In this document: positions 33,796 to 42,090 of the stretch, one piece after another
How the letters are laid out: each line of letters starts with the position of its first letter
Position numbering within the stretch: the first letter of the stretch is position 1
Origin: Palsa-504 sp963744575
GTDB lineage: Bacteria > Actinomycetota > Actinomycetes > Streptosporangiales > Streptosporangiaceae
Assembly (NCBI GenBank): GCA_963744575.1
Contig: CAVUUF010000024.1
Location: 124,001 to 188,000 of the forward strand
Length of the DNA stretch: 64,000 nucleotides
Reading direction: 5' to 3'
Translations under genes and position numbers: made by a program
Notes under the pieces: model-generated
What the model was told of the DNA's origin: nothing
Database searches by the model: none
Seen by the model: only the letters and a program-made list of their open reading frames with translations

Positions 33796-34374
33796 TCAGC
33801 CCGCCGCGCGGATAGCGGACAGCCGCGCGGTGATGTCGGCGGTGACCGAATCGGGCGGCTGGTCGGCGTCGACCGCGACCAGGATGCCGCGCTCGGTGTA
33901 GTAGGGGACGAGCGGGCCGGTCGTCTCGGCGTACACCCGGAGCCGGTGCCGGATCACGTCGGCCTTGTCGTCGGAGCGCCCGCTCTGGCTGGCCCGGTCC
34001 AGCAGCCGCCGGGTCAGCACCGCGTCGGCCGCGTGCAGGTAGATCGCCGCGTCCAGGCTCACCCCGAGGCGCCCCGCGAGCTCGGCCGCGGCGACCGCCT
34101 GCGGGAGGGTCCGCGGGAAGCCGTCCAGGATGTACCCGCCGCAGGCCGCCGCCTCGACCACCACCGGGGTCAGCACGTCGAGCACGATCTGGTCCGGGAC
34201 CAGATCGCCGCGGGCCTGACAGGCCGCGATCTGGTCGCCGAGCACGCCGCCGGCCCGGGCCTGGGCGCGAAGCAGGTCCCCGGCCGCGATGTGCCGGACG
34301 CCGGACCAGGCCGCCAGCCGCTCGCCCTGGGTGCCCTTGCCGGCGCCCGGCGGGGCGAGCAGCAGCAGCCTCAC
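33796..34374 (-). CDS. adk: Adenylate kinase
   Basis: I chose GTG 34374, whose codon overlaps the TGA of the upstream ligase (GTGA), giving 192 residues. LLAPPGAGKGTQGERLA is the P-loop; IAAGDLLRAQ and GYILDGFPRTLPQA are the AMP-binding and core motifs, and RLRVYAETTGPLVPYY ends the fold. It is the short form without the zinc or lid insertion. It converts ATP plus AMP into 2 ADP. Coupling to an acyl-CoA ligase, which releases AMP, makes functional sense. It is probably a second copy besides the ribosomal-operon adk, which is not in this window. Confidence 0.88.
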   Translation of the reverse strand: MRLLLLAPPGAGKGTQGERLAAWSGVRHIAAGDLLRAQARAGGVLGDQIAACQARGDLVPDQIVLDVLTPVVVEAAACGGYILDGFPRTLPQAVAAAELAGRLGVSLDAAIYLHAADAVLTRRLLDRASQSGRSDDKADVIRHRLRVYAETTGPLVPYYTERGILVAVDADQPPDSVTADITARLSAIRAAG

Positions 34375-35885
34375 GGCGCGGTCAGGTCGGCCGGGATGAC
34401 GATGTCCCGCTTCTGGATCTTGCCGGTCGGGCCCTTGGGCAGCGCGTCGGCGATCCACACGTGCCGCGGGTACTTGTACGCCGCGACCTGGCCCTTGACG
34501 TAGTCGCGCAGTTCGGCGGCGGTGACGGTGGCCCCCGGCTTGAGGGCCACCGCGGCGGCGACCTCCTCGCCCAGGGACGGGTGCGGCAGGCCGATCACCG
34601 CGGCCTCGGCAACCGCGGGATGCTCGTACAGCACCTCCTCGATCTCCCGCGGGTAGACGTTGTAGCCGCCCCGGATGATCAGGTCCTTCTTCCGGTCCAC
34701 GATGTAGAAGTAGCCTTCGGAGTCGACCCGGGCCAGGTCACCGGTGTGGAACCAGCCGTCGCGGAGCGCCTCGGCGGTGGCCTCGGGGCGCTGCCAGTAG
34801 CCCTTCATCACGTTCGGACCGCGGATGACGATCTCGCCCACATCACCCTGCGGGACCTCGTGGTCGTCGCCGTCCACGACCCGCATCTGCACGTCCCGGA
34901 TGGACGTGCCGATCGAGCCGGGCTTGCGCTCCCGGCCGGGGTGGTTGAACGAGGCGACCGGCGAGGTCTCGGACAGGCCGTAGCCCTCTAGCACCGGGAC
35001 CCCGAACGCCTGCTCGAACCCGCGCAGCACCTCAACCGGCAGGGCCGCGCCGCCGGAGATGCACATCCGCAGTGAGGACGTGTCGTAGTCCGCGCGGTCA
35101 GGGGCGTGCAGCAGCGCCACGTACATGGTCGGCACGCCTTCGAAGACGGTGACGTGATGGCCGGCGATGATCCGCAGCGCGTGCCCGGCGTCGAACCGCG
35201 GCAGCAGGGTCAGGCACGCCCCGGACGCCACCGCCACGTTGAGCGCGACCGTCTGCCCGAACACATGGAACAGCGGAAGCCCGCCGAATATCACGTCGTG
35301 GGGGCGGGCGTGGACGATGTCGGTGCGAGTCACCTCGGTGTTACTGCGGAGGTTGCCGTGGGTGAGTTCGGCGCCCTTCGGGTGACCGGTCGTACCGGAG
35401 GTGTAGAGGATCACCGCGGTGTCCTCGTCGTCGGCGTCCGCGACCCCGTAATCCGGGTCGACGGAGGCCAGCAGGTCGGGGAAGCTGTCCCCGTCTACGA
35501 CGATGGATTCCGCCTCGGCCTGCTCGGCGCCGCTGCGGGCCGGGTCCGCGAACGCGTGCCAGCCGAAGACCAGCCGGGCCCCCGAGTCGCCGAGATAGTA
35601 GGCGACCTCCCGCGCCTTGAGCAGCGGGTTCATCGGGACGACGACACCGCCGGCGCGGAGCACGCCGTAGTACACCACGGGGACCTCGGCGACGTTGGGC
35701 ATCATGATGCCAACCCGGTCGCCGGGCTTGAGGCCGCGCTCGTGCAGCAGCCCGGCGACCCGGGCGCTCGCCTCGTCCAGGGCCCGGTACGTCATCGCCG
35801 CGTTGTCCACTCGCACGGCCACCCGTCCGGCGTGGGCCCGGGTGGTGTCCGTCAGGTTCTTAGCCAGGTTAGTCACGCTGCTCAT
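34371..35885 (-). CDS. Long-chain fatty-acid--CoA ligase (AMP-forming)
   Basis: The 504-residue protein contains the AMP-binding signature YTSGTTGHPKG (161-171), GYGLSETSPV, the A8-type hinge GWFHTGDLARVDSEGYFYIVDRKKDLI and the C-terminal catalytic Lys in LPKGPTGKIQKR. It activates a fatty or related acid with ATP to acyl-AMP and then acyl-CoA. The length and order are standard for class I ligases (FadD-like). It is translationally coupled to adenylate kinase downstream. Confidence 0.9.
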   Translation of the reverse strand: MSSVTNLAKNLTDTTRAHAGRVAVRVDNAAMTYRALDEASARVAGLLHERGLKPGDRVGIMMPNVAEVPVVYYGVLRAGGVVVPMNPLLKAREVAYYLGDSGARLVFGWHAFADPARSGAEQAEAESIVVDGDSFPDLLASVDPDYGVADADDEDTAVILYTSGTTGHPKGAELTHGNLRSNTEVTRTDIVHARPHDVIFGGLPLFHVFGQTVALNVAVASGACLTLLPRFDAGHALRIIAGHHVTVFEGVPTMYVALLHAPDRADYDTSSLRMCISGGAALPVEVLRGFEQAFGVPVLEGYGLSETSPVASFNHPGRERKPGSIGTSIRDVQMRVVDGDDHEVPQGDVGEIVIRGPNVMKGYWQRPEATAEALRDGWFHTGDLARVDSEGYFYIVDRKKDLIIRGGYNVYPREIEEVLYEHPAVAEAAVIGLPHPSLGEEVAAAVALKPGATVTAAELRDYVKGQVAAYKYPRHVWIADALPKGPTGKIQKRDIVIPADLTAP

Positions 35886-35924
35886 TGTCCGGCCGACGCT
35901 GCCGCCGGTCGTCGGTCCCCGGTA

Positions 35925-36181
35925 TCAAGCCTGTCCCCTTGTGTTGGTACGACGGCACAACCGTTGTGCCGGTGGCCCAGGAGCACCTGCGCGAGCTGCA
36001 CCAGGTACCCGAATTCGACCGGCTGGAGATCGAGCACTTCTTCTTGATCTACAAGGAGCTTGAGCCGGGCAAGAGCGTCGAGGGCGCGTCCTGGGCCGAC
36101 CGCGCCGCCGCCGAGGCCGAGGTCGAAGCCTCCCGGCGCCGCCTGCGGGACCAGGACACCCCGCGACCAGCAGGGAGCTAA
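35925..36181 (+). pseudogene. Inorganic pyrophosphatase, C-terminal fragment
   Basis: The plus frame ends HQVPEFDRLEIEHFFLIYKELEPGKSVEGASWADRAAAEAEVEASRRRL, which is the C-terminus of family I inorganic pyrophosphatase (YKDLEPGKSVEG-type signature). The first 100 or so residues, with the metal-binding Asp cluster, are missing; what precedes is the start region of the divergent ligase gene. It is a remnant created by rearrangement. Confidence 0.78.
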
Positions 36182-36222
36182 GCAAGGTGTAGTACCTGAC
36201 CTCGTTCGGAATATGGGTTTTG

Positions 36223-36305
36223 ATGATGCTTGCGGGCAAGACCTTGTTCATCTCGGGCGGCGGCCGTGTCATCGGCCTGGCGATCGCGCTGCGGGCGACG
36301 CGGGA
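36223..36305 (+). pseudogene. SDR-family gene, 5' fragment
   Basis: MLAGKTLFISGGGRVIGLAIALRA is the N-terminal Rossmann motif (GGxRxIG) of a short-chain dehydrogenase. After about 27 codons the sequence becomes a minus-strand thiamine-pyrophosphate enzyme fragment. Only the nucleotide-binding start survives. Confidence 0.6.
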
Positions 36306-36545
36306 CGGCGCGCAGCTTCTCCGCCAGGGCGATGGCCGCGTCCCACCCGCCGCTGCGGTCCACTTCGGGTCCGAAGACCAGCGCAGGACTGCGGCTGCTT
36401 CCAGTCATCCAGGGGTATCGACAGGTAGACAGGTCCGGCCGGGGGGCTGCAGCGCCATCGCGTAGGCGCGCATGAACGCCTCCGGCACATCTTGGGCCCG
36501 GAACGGCTCGTAGGACCACTTCACCCACGGCTTCGGCATTGTCGT
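36300..36545 (-). pseudogene. Thiamine-pyrophosphate enzyme (benzoylformate decarboxylase-like) fragment
   Basis: The minus strand reads MPKPWVKWSYEPFRAQDVPE and AFMRAYAMALQPP, then after a frame change GPVYLSIPLDDWKQP, and in yet another frame FGPEVDRSGGWDAAIALAEKL. These are consecutive parts of the N-terminal/middle boundary in benzoylformate-decarboxylase-type enzymes. At least two frameshifts and loss of both ends make it a remnant. Confidence 0.65.
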
Positions 36546-36683
36546 GGCCTCGCGGTTGCCCGGGCATCGTACTAGGCACACGAAAACGAACCGGTTGTTC
36601 GTACCCCGCTCACGATGAACGCGCGGTCAAATCGGCATGCTATGAAGATAGAAAGGGCAAGCGCGAGTGCGGGAGGTCGCGTT

Positions 36684-36805
36684 ATGCCGAACGACAGCAT
36701 GCGGACCGTACTGGTAGCCCTTGGGTCCGGCCTCGCGGTCGCGCTCGCCAAGGTCGCCGTGGCGGTCGTCACCGGCTCGTCCGCCATGGCCGCCGAGGCT
36801 GGGTC
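36684..36805 (+). pseudogene. Cation diffusion facilitator, N-terminal fragment
   Basis: MPNDSMRTVLVALGSGLAVALAKVAVAVVTGSSAMAAEAG matches the first membrane helix and the following SSAM-AEA motif of CDF metal exporters (usually TGSSAMLAEAVHS). The rest of the family sequence is missing, and the frame soon ends. It is the fourth consecutive gene fragment in the 35.9-36.8 kb interval. Confidence 0.65.
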
Positions 36806-36889
36806 GACATCGTGCCCATCGGCGGAGCACACGCGGACCGGTTACGTCGGGCATGCTTAAGCGAAGACAGGCTCTGGTTGCGGGGCAGT

Positions 36890-38086
36890 CTACGCGAAGG
36901 CTCCGATGCCGGTGATGGAGCGGCCGACGATGAGGGTCTGCATGGTCTCGGTGCCCTCGAAGGTGTGGATCGCCTCCATATCCACCATGTGCCGCATGAC
37001 TTGATAGTCGAGCAGGATGCCGTTGCCGCCGAGCATGTCGCGCGCCTCGGCGGTTATGGTGCGGGCCTTGCGGGTGTTGTGCATCTTGGCCAGCCCGGCC
37101 ACGGTGGGGGTCAGCCGGCCCGCCTCGGCTAGGCGGCCGATCTGCAGGCAGTACAGCTGCATCGCGGTCAGGTCGGCCAGCATGGACACCAGCCGCTGCT
37201 GGATGATCTGGAAGCTGGCCAGCGGCTCGCCGAACTGGCGCCGCTGCTGCGCATACCGAAGGGCGGCGTCGTAGGCGGCGGTGGCGTGGCCCAGCGCCCC
37301 CCAGGCGCAGGTGCTCCTGGTGGTGGCCAGGACCCGGGTGGTGTCCTTGAACGAGCGCGCCCCGGGCAGCCGGTTCTCGGCCGGCACCCGCACGTTCTCC
37401 AGCGCGATCTCGGCCTGCCACACCGAGCGCAGCGACACCTTGCCCTCGATGACCCGGGCCTGGTAGCCCGGTGATCCCTGCTCCACGACGAACCCGTTGA
37501 CCTGGCCGTCCTCGGTGTTGCGGGCCCAGACGACGACCAGGTCGGCGACGCTGCCCAGGCCGATCCACCGTTTGCGGCCGTTCAGTACCCAGCCGTGGCC
37601 GTCCGGGCGGGCCGCGGTTTCCAGGGCGACCGAGTCCGAGCCGTGCTCCGGTTCGGTCAGCGCGAAGGCCCCGAGCTTGGTCATCTGGGCCATGTCAGGC
37701 AGCCAGCGCGCCTTCTGCTCCTCCGAGCCGCACATCGCGATCGACAGCATGGCCAGGCCCGCGTGCACGCCGAGGAACACGCCGAGGCTGCCGTCGCCGC
37801 GGTGCAGTTCCATCGTGACCAGCCCGCACGCCATCGGGCTCATCCCGGCGCACCCGTAGCCCTTGATGTCCTCGCCGACGATGCCGAGCTCGGACAGCCG
37901 CTTGACCAGCGGCCAGCAGATCTCGGCCCGTTCCCAGTAGGGGCCGACGACCGGCACGACCTCCTCGTCGACGAACCGCCGGACGGTGATGAAGTGCTCC
38001 CATTGCTCGTCGGTGAACTGCTCACGGACGGAGAAGAAGTCCGTCCCGAGGGATTCTCCGAGATGCGCGCTCGTTACCTGCGTCAT
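36890..38086 (-). CDS. Acyl-CoA dehydrogenase (glutaryl-CoA dehydrogenase-like)
   Basis: The 398-residue protein has the signature regions GAFALTEPEHGSDS, NGRKRWIGLGSVADLVVVWAR, QFGEPLASFQIIQQRL and MLGGNGI, and the C-terminal HTFEGTETMQTLIVGRSITG with the catalytic Glu. The pattern is closest to the glutaryl-CoA/isovaleryl branch. It uses FAD to introduce the alpha-beta double bond in an acyl-CoA. Its ATG overlaps the stop of the upstream hydrolase (ATGA), placing it last in a phaC-like operon and linking it to CoA-ester supply. Confidence 0.88.
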   Translation of the reverse strand: MTQVTSAHLGESLGTDFFSVREQFTDEQWEHFITVRRFVDEEVVPVVGPYWERAEICWPLVKRLSELGIVGEDIKGYGCAGMSPMACGLVTMELHRGDGSLGVFLGVHAGLAMLSIAMCGSEEQKARWLPDMAQMTKLGAFALTEPEHGSDSVALETAARPDGHGWVLNGRKRWIGLGSVADLVVVWARNTEDGQVNGFVVEQGSPGYQARVIEGKVSLRSVWQAEIALENVRVPAENRLPGARSFKDTTRVLATTRSTCAWGALGHATAAYDAALRYAQQRRQFGEPLASFQIIQQRLVSMLADLTAMQLYCLQIGRLAEAGRLTPTVAGLAKMHNTRKARTITAEARDMLGGNGILLDYQVMRHMVDMEAIHTFEGTETMQTLIVGRSITGIGAFA

Positions 38087-39012
38087 TGCTCGCTCCCCTC
38101 CGCGGTGAGGTCGGCATCGAGGAACGCCTCCACGGCGGCGGCCAGGCGTTCGGGGTCGGCGGCCAGCTCGAGGTGGCCGCCATGGTAGATGCGCAGCGTG
38201 CTTCGCCGTATCAGGCGGTGCATGATGCGCGCGTTGACCACTGGGATGATCGGGTCGTCGTCACCGGCCAGGATCAGGGTGGGCGGCCGCAGCTTCGGCA
38301 GTCGCGGCAGGCTGGTCCAGCCGATGGTGGAGATCAGCTGGTAGTAGTAGCCCCGGGCCGGCCCCAGCCGTGTCGTCGCGTGCAGCAGGTCACGGGCCAC
38401 GATCGGGTCTTTCCGCGCGCTGCCCCCGTACAGCTCGCCGGCCACGTGGGCCGCGTATCCCGGGTCCCGGTGACGCCGCGGCGTGAACATGCGCAGCAGG
38501 ACGCGCGGGTGCCCGGGGACCATGAGCGCGCCCGGCGCGGTCGCCACCAGCACCAGGCGGCGCACCCGGTCCGGGCGGCTCAGCGCGAACTGCTGCGCGA
38601 GCCCGCCGCCCCAGGAGATGCCCAGGACGTCGGCCTGCTCGTAGCCGAGCTGGTCGAGCAGGCCGGCCAGCAGCGACGGCAGCATGGCCAGGTGATAGGG
38701 GATGACCGGAGCCGGCGAGCCGCCGATGCCCGGCATGTCGAACCGGATGACGGGGCGCTGCGGATCGAGTGCGTCGACGAACGGCTGGAACAGCTCCAGG
38801 CTCACGCCGATGCCGTTGCACAGCAGCAGCGGCGGCCGGCCCGGGGCCCCTTCCCGCACCGCGACGCGGATGGCCCGGCCGCCGATCGTCAGGATCCTCA
38901 TCCGCTCGGGCGGCCCGGCCCGCCGCAGCCGGCCCAGGACCCGGCCCAGGGCAGATCCCGCGCGGTCTTCTCCGGCCGGCCCGGGACGGGCCGGGTCAAT
39001 GGTCATAGACAT
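38083..39012 (-). CDS. Alpha/beta hydrolase, PHA depolymerase-like
   Basis: The 309-residue protein has LLLCNGIGVSLELFQPFVDAL, FDMPGIGGSP and the nucleophile motif DVLGISWGGGLAQQFA, then LAGDDDPIIPVVNAR (Asp) and YHGGHLEL (His). This matches intracellular medium-chain polyhydroxyalkanoate depolymerases (PhaZ-like). Its start lies within the 3' end of the synthase gene (17-nt overlap), and its stop overlaps the acyl-CoA dehydrogenase start. It would mobilise storage polyester, although general esterase activity cannot be excluded. Confidence 0.8.
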   Translation of the reverse strand: MSMTIDPARPGPAGEDRAGSALGRVLGRLRRAGPPERMRILTIGGRAIRVAVREGAPGRPPLLLCNGIGVSLELFQPFVDALDPQRPVIRFDMPGIGGSPAPVIPYHLAMLPSLLAGLLDQLGYEQADVLGISWGGGLAQQFALSRPDRVRRLVLVATAPGALMVPGHPRVLLRMFTPRRHRDPGYAAHVAGELYGGSARKDPIVARDLLHATTRLGPARGYYYQLISTIGWTSLPRLPKLRPPTLILAGDDDPIIPVVNARIMHRLIRRSTLRIYHGGHLELAADPERLAAAVEAFLDADLTAEGSEQ

Positions 39013-40699
39013 AGGTTCCCGGCGCCTCGGAGACCGGCACCAGCCCGCCGCCGCCTAGTTCCCCGGGAGCGGCCTTGTCCTCGCCGCAGCGTTCGGCCAG
39101 CCAGCCCGCGTAATCCGGCCACCAGGACCCGTGGCAGGTCTCCGCACGGCGCAGCCATTCCTGGGGGTCCTCAGGGCACTCCTTGGCCATCTGGTACCTG
39201 GCCTTGTCGTTGCCCGGCGGATTGACCATCGCGGCGATGTGCCCGCTAGTCGACAGCAGGAACCGGGGTCGGCCGCCCAGCAGCTGGGTGGACCGGTAGC
39301 AGCTCTGCCAGGGGCAGATGTGGTCGGTGATCCCGGCGATGATGTAGCTGTCCTTGTCGACCGCGGCCAGGTCCACCGGTGAGCCGAGCATGGTCGCGGC
39401 GCCGGGTGTGACCAGCGCGTTGGCCGCGCCCAGCTCGAGGAAGTCGTGGTGCAGGCCCGCGGTCATCCGGGTGGTGTCCGCGTTCCAGAACAGGATGTCG
39501 AACGCCGGCGGCTTCTTGCCGAGCAGGTAGTTGTTGACCCAGTAGTTCCAGATCAGGTCGTTCGGCCGCAGCCAGGCGAACACCTCGGCCAGCGACCGGC
39601 CGTCCAGGTAGCCGCGGGCACGGGACGCGGCCTCGGCCATCCGCGCGGTCCGCTCATCGATCACGGCGCTGGCCAGGCCCGCGTGCGCCTGGTCCAGCAC
39701 GGTGACCATGAGGGTGAGCGCGGCGATCCGGTCCTGCTGGCCGACGTGCGCCAGGTGCGCGGCCACCATCGCGGCGATGATGCCGCCGGAGCAGGCCCCG
39801 GCGAGCGCGATCTGCTCGCTCCCGGTGATCCGCGCCGCCGCGTCCATGGCGTCCACGATGGCCTGACCGTAGGTGTTGATGTCCCATCTGGCGTACCGGG
39901 CGTCCGGGTTGCGCCAGGAGATCATGAAAACCTGCAGGCCGCGGCCGGCCAGGTACTCCACCATGCTCCGGCCGGGCGCCAGGTCCATCACGTAGAACTT
40001 GTTGATCACCGGCGGGACGATCAGCAGCGGGACCTGCCGGACCGCGGTCGTGGCCGGGCGGTACTGGATCAGCTCGAACACGGGGGTCCGCAGGATCACC
40101 GACCCGGGCGTGACGGCCAGGTCCACCCCGACTTCGAACGCGTCCGGCTCGACCATGGACGGCACCCGCGGCGGGACCGCCATGTCGGTCGCGAAATTCC
40201 GCAGGCCCGCCAGGGCGCTCTTGCCCCCGGAATCGAGGGCGGCCTTCACCGCGGCCGGGTTCAGCAGCGGGTTGTTGCTCGGGGCCAGCGCGTCGATTAT
40301 ATTGGTCAGCACGAACCCGACCCGTTCGGCATCTTTCTCGTCCAGCCCGGCCTCGGCCACCACGCCCTCGGCGGTCTCCGCCGCGGCCAGGTAGGCCTGC
40401 ATCGCACGGCGCAGCAGCGGGTTGCCCGCCCAGCCCGGATCGGCGAACCGGCGGTCCCGCCGGGACGGCTGCACCTGCGAGCGGCCCACGGTGATGCGGG
40501 CCAGCTCGCCCGCCAGCCGCCGCCCCCGCCCGGCGACCAGCCGCGGCCTGACCGCCAGCGCCGCGGCCAGGCGCAGGCCGGAGCCGCCCGGGTTCATCCG
40601 GCCCAGCATGCCCGTGGCCGCATCGGTGAGCAGCAGGTCCAGAGGCGCCGCCGCGGCATCGGCCGCGGCGGTCCTGATCGTGTCGGTGTCGGCGCTCAT
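38996..40699 (-). CDS. phaC: Polyhydroxyalkanoate synthase (class I/II type)
   Basis: I chose ATG 40699 (567 residues). The lipase-like box is GACSGG at 301-306 with Cys303 as nucleophile. The Asp of the triad is in IAGITDHICPW and the His in LSTSGHIAAMVNPPG. PVINKFYVMDLAPGRSMVEYL and FMISWRNPDARYARW are diagnostic of PhaC. It polymerises 3-hydroxyacyl-CoA into storage granules. It is first in the operon phaC-hydrolase-acyl-CoA dehydrogenase. No phaA, phaB or phasin gene is recognisable nearby. Confidence 0.92.
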   Translation of the reverse strand: MSADTDTIRTAAADAAAAPLDLLLTDAATGMLGRMNPGGSGLRLAAALAVRPRLVAGRGRRLAGELARITVGRSQVQPSRRDRRFADPGWAGNPLLRRAMQAYLAAAETAEGVVAEAGLDEKDAERVGFVLTNIIDALAPSNNPLLNPAAVKAALDSGGKSALAGLRNFATDMAVPPRVPSMVEPDAFEVGVDLAVTPGSVILRTPVFELIQYRPATTAVRQVPLLIVPPVINKFYVMDLAPGRSMVEYLAGRGLQVFMISWRNPDARYARWDINTYGQAIVDAMDAAARITGSEQIALAGACSGGIIAAMVAAHLAHVGQQDRIAALTLMVTVLDQAHAGLASAVIDERTARMAEAASRARGYLDGRSLAEVFAWLRPNDLIWNYWVNNYLLGKKPPAFDILFWNADTTRMTAGLHHDFLELGAANALVTPGAATMLGSPVDLAAVDKDSYIIAGITDHICPWQSCYRSTQLLGGRPRFLLSTSGHIAAMVNPPGNDKARYQMAKECPEDPQEWLRRAETCHGSWWPDYAGWLAERCGEDKAAPGELGGGGLVPVSEAPGTYVYDH

Positions 40700-40799
40700 T
40701 ATCAGCCGAGCGTAGCCCGGCGGGGCCCGCTCTTCCATTGGTCGCTGGTCACGAACCCTGGGTCAGACGTGGTTCTGCGGGCACAGGCGTTCGCGGGCG

Positions 40800-40949
40800 T
40801 CAGGCGGCGATCGCGCTCGGGACCGCGACGCCCAGCGCACGGCCGTGGCGGCGGGCCTGTTCTTCGGCCTCCTGGCGCAGCCGACGGGCGAGATCGGTGA
40901 ACTGGTCCAGGGCGGGGTTGACGCCGATATTGGTGAACTCGGCCTGCAC
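40800..40949 (-). CDS. Small helical hypothetical protein upstream of phaC
   Basis: The 49-codon frame from GTG 40949 reads VQAEFTNIGVNPALDQFTDLARRLRQEAEEQARRHGRALGV and ends at TGA. It is a long amphipathic helix, protein-like and on the phaC strand. The perfect palindrome at 40988-41007 is about 40 nt upstream, as would suit a regulated promoter. A granule-associated role is possible from its position alone; no family is recognised. Confidence 0.4.
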   Translation of the reverse strand: MQAEFTNIGVNPALDQFTDLARRLRQEAEEQARRHGRALGVAVPSAIAA

Positions 40950-40987
40950 GACGCTCAGGTCTGTTCAAGTGAAATGCTTGACCCTCA

Positions 40988-41007
40988 TGACTTGACTAGT
41001 CAAGTCA
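40988..41007. promoter_or_regulatory. MarR-type operator, perfect 20-bp palindrome
   Basis: TGACTTGACTAGTCAAGTCA is self-complementary over all 20 bp. It lies between the small minus-strand gene near phaC and the pirin gene. It shares the TGACTTG/CAAGTCA halves with the element at 51340 and the ACTTGA/TCAAGT halves with that at 51223. Confidence 0.85.
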
Positions 41008-41109
41008 CAGCGACGCGTTCTCGAGCCGTCTTGCACCGTAGGATGCGTCTCATACAGTTGTTTCGGCAGAACCGACCTTGACATGACCGTGATCGCGGTC
41101 CATGATATA

Positions 41110-41125
41110 ACTTGAATAATCAACT
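41110..41125 (+). promoter_or_regulatory. Second MarR-type half-palindrome upstream of pirin
   Basis: ACTTGAATAATCAACT, five of six bases symmetric in each arm, lies 21-36 nt before ATG 41146 in an AT-rich promoter stretch. It matches the ACTTGA-N4-TCAAGT pattern seen at the marR gene. Confidence 0.6.
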
Positions 41126-41145
41126 AATATCGTAGCGAGGCCGGG

Positions 41146-42090
41146 ATGAGCACGACTTCTCTTCTGCATCCGGGGTTGAGCCTTCGCCGCGGCGCGGACC
41201 GCCGTCAGACCCGGATTGGGTGGCTGCATGGACGCCATTCGTTCGATACGGGAGTTGACCCACTAGGTGCTGATACGCACCATGGCTTGCTCGTCGTCAA
41301 CAACCACGACACGATCGCGCCCCGATCCGGGTTCGGGACCCATCCGCACCGCAACATGGAGATCGTGACGTGGGTGCTGAATGGCTCCCTGGTTCACCAG
41401 GACTCCGAGGGCCACACCGGCGTCATCTATCCCAATCTGGCGCAGCGCATGACCGCCGGAACTGGTATCCGGCACTCGGAGAAGAACGACCGGCCGGCCG
41501 TGAATCGGGGCGCCGACCAGCCGCTGGACCTGGTTCAGATGTGGATCGTCCCGGACGAGCCCGACGTGGCCCCCGGATACGAGCAACTGGAGCTGGACCC
41601 AGCCGGCATCCAAGGCCGGCTGGCGGTGGTGGCGTCCGGGATGACGCGGCACCGGGACCAGGCCGCGATCCGGATCCGCAACCGTTACGCCGCCCTGCAC
41701 GTCGCGCGACTCGAACCCGGCCAGAGCGTCGCCGTCCCGGATGCGCCGTTCGTTCACGTTTACGTCACCCGCGGCCAGATGCACCTGGAAGCGGAAGGCT
41801 TGCTCGAAGCGGGCGACGCTGCCCGCCTCACCGCTGCCGGAGAGCGTCGTCTCGCCGCAGCCGAGCCCAGCGAGGTCCTGATCTGGGAGATGCACGCCTC
41901 CCTGAGCCGGCAGCATCCATCTAGCCTCCCCGGAGAACTCCATGTCACTGTCTCGTCCGGCCCGCCGCGCCGATCCCGGCCTGCCAGGCCGCCCGATGTC
42001 AACGTTCCCGCTCGGCCCACGGCGGGTCAGGCGGTCCGGGTACGGCGCGATGCAATTGGCCGGTCCTTGGGCCGTCAACGCGCCGCCTGA
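41146..42090 (+). CDS. Pirin family protein (bicupin)
   Basis: The 314-residue protein carries the cupin iron-site region GFGTHPHRNMEIVTWVLNGSLVHQDSEGH (His, His, His and Glu pattern) and TAGTGIRHSEKN, typical of pirin/YhhW quercetinase-like proteins. Homologues end near residue 240-265. The last 50 residues (PPRRSRPARPPDVNVPARP onward) read through the start of the next gene in another frame and are probably not native. It is the first gene of a MarR-box-preceded operon with an aldo-keto reductase, suggesting a role in aromatic or redox stress metabolism. Confidence 0.82.
   Translation: MSTTSLLHPGLSLRRGADRRQTRIGWLHGRHSFDTGVDPLGADTHHGLLVVNNHDTIAPRSGFGTHPHRNMEIVTWVLNGSLVHQDSEGHTGVIYPNLAQRMTAGTGIRHSEKNDRPAVNRGADQPLDLVQMWIVPDEPDVAPGYEQLELDPAGIQGRLAVVASGMTRHRDQAAIRIRNRYAALHVARLEPGQSVAVPDAPFVHVYVTRGQMHLEAEGLLEAGDAARLTAAGERRLAAAEPSEVLIWEMHASLSRQHPSSLPGELHVTVSSGPPRRSRPARPPDVNVPARPTAGQAVRVRRDAIGRSLGRQRAA

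Noticed and set aside
39446..40900. 484-codon plus-strand open frame
   Set aside because: It is the antisense shadow of the phaC gene. The product is Gln/Arg/Gly/Asp-rich with no motif, while the minus strand encodes a perfect PhaC.
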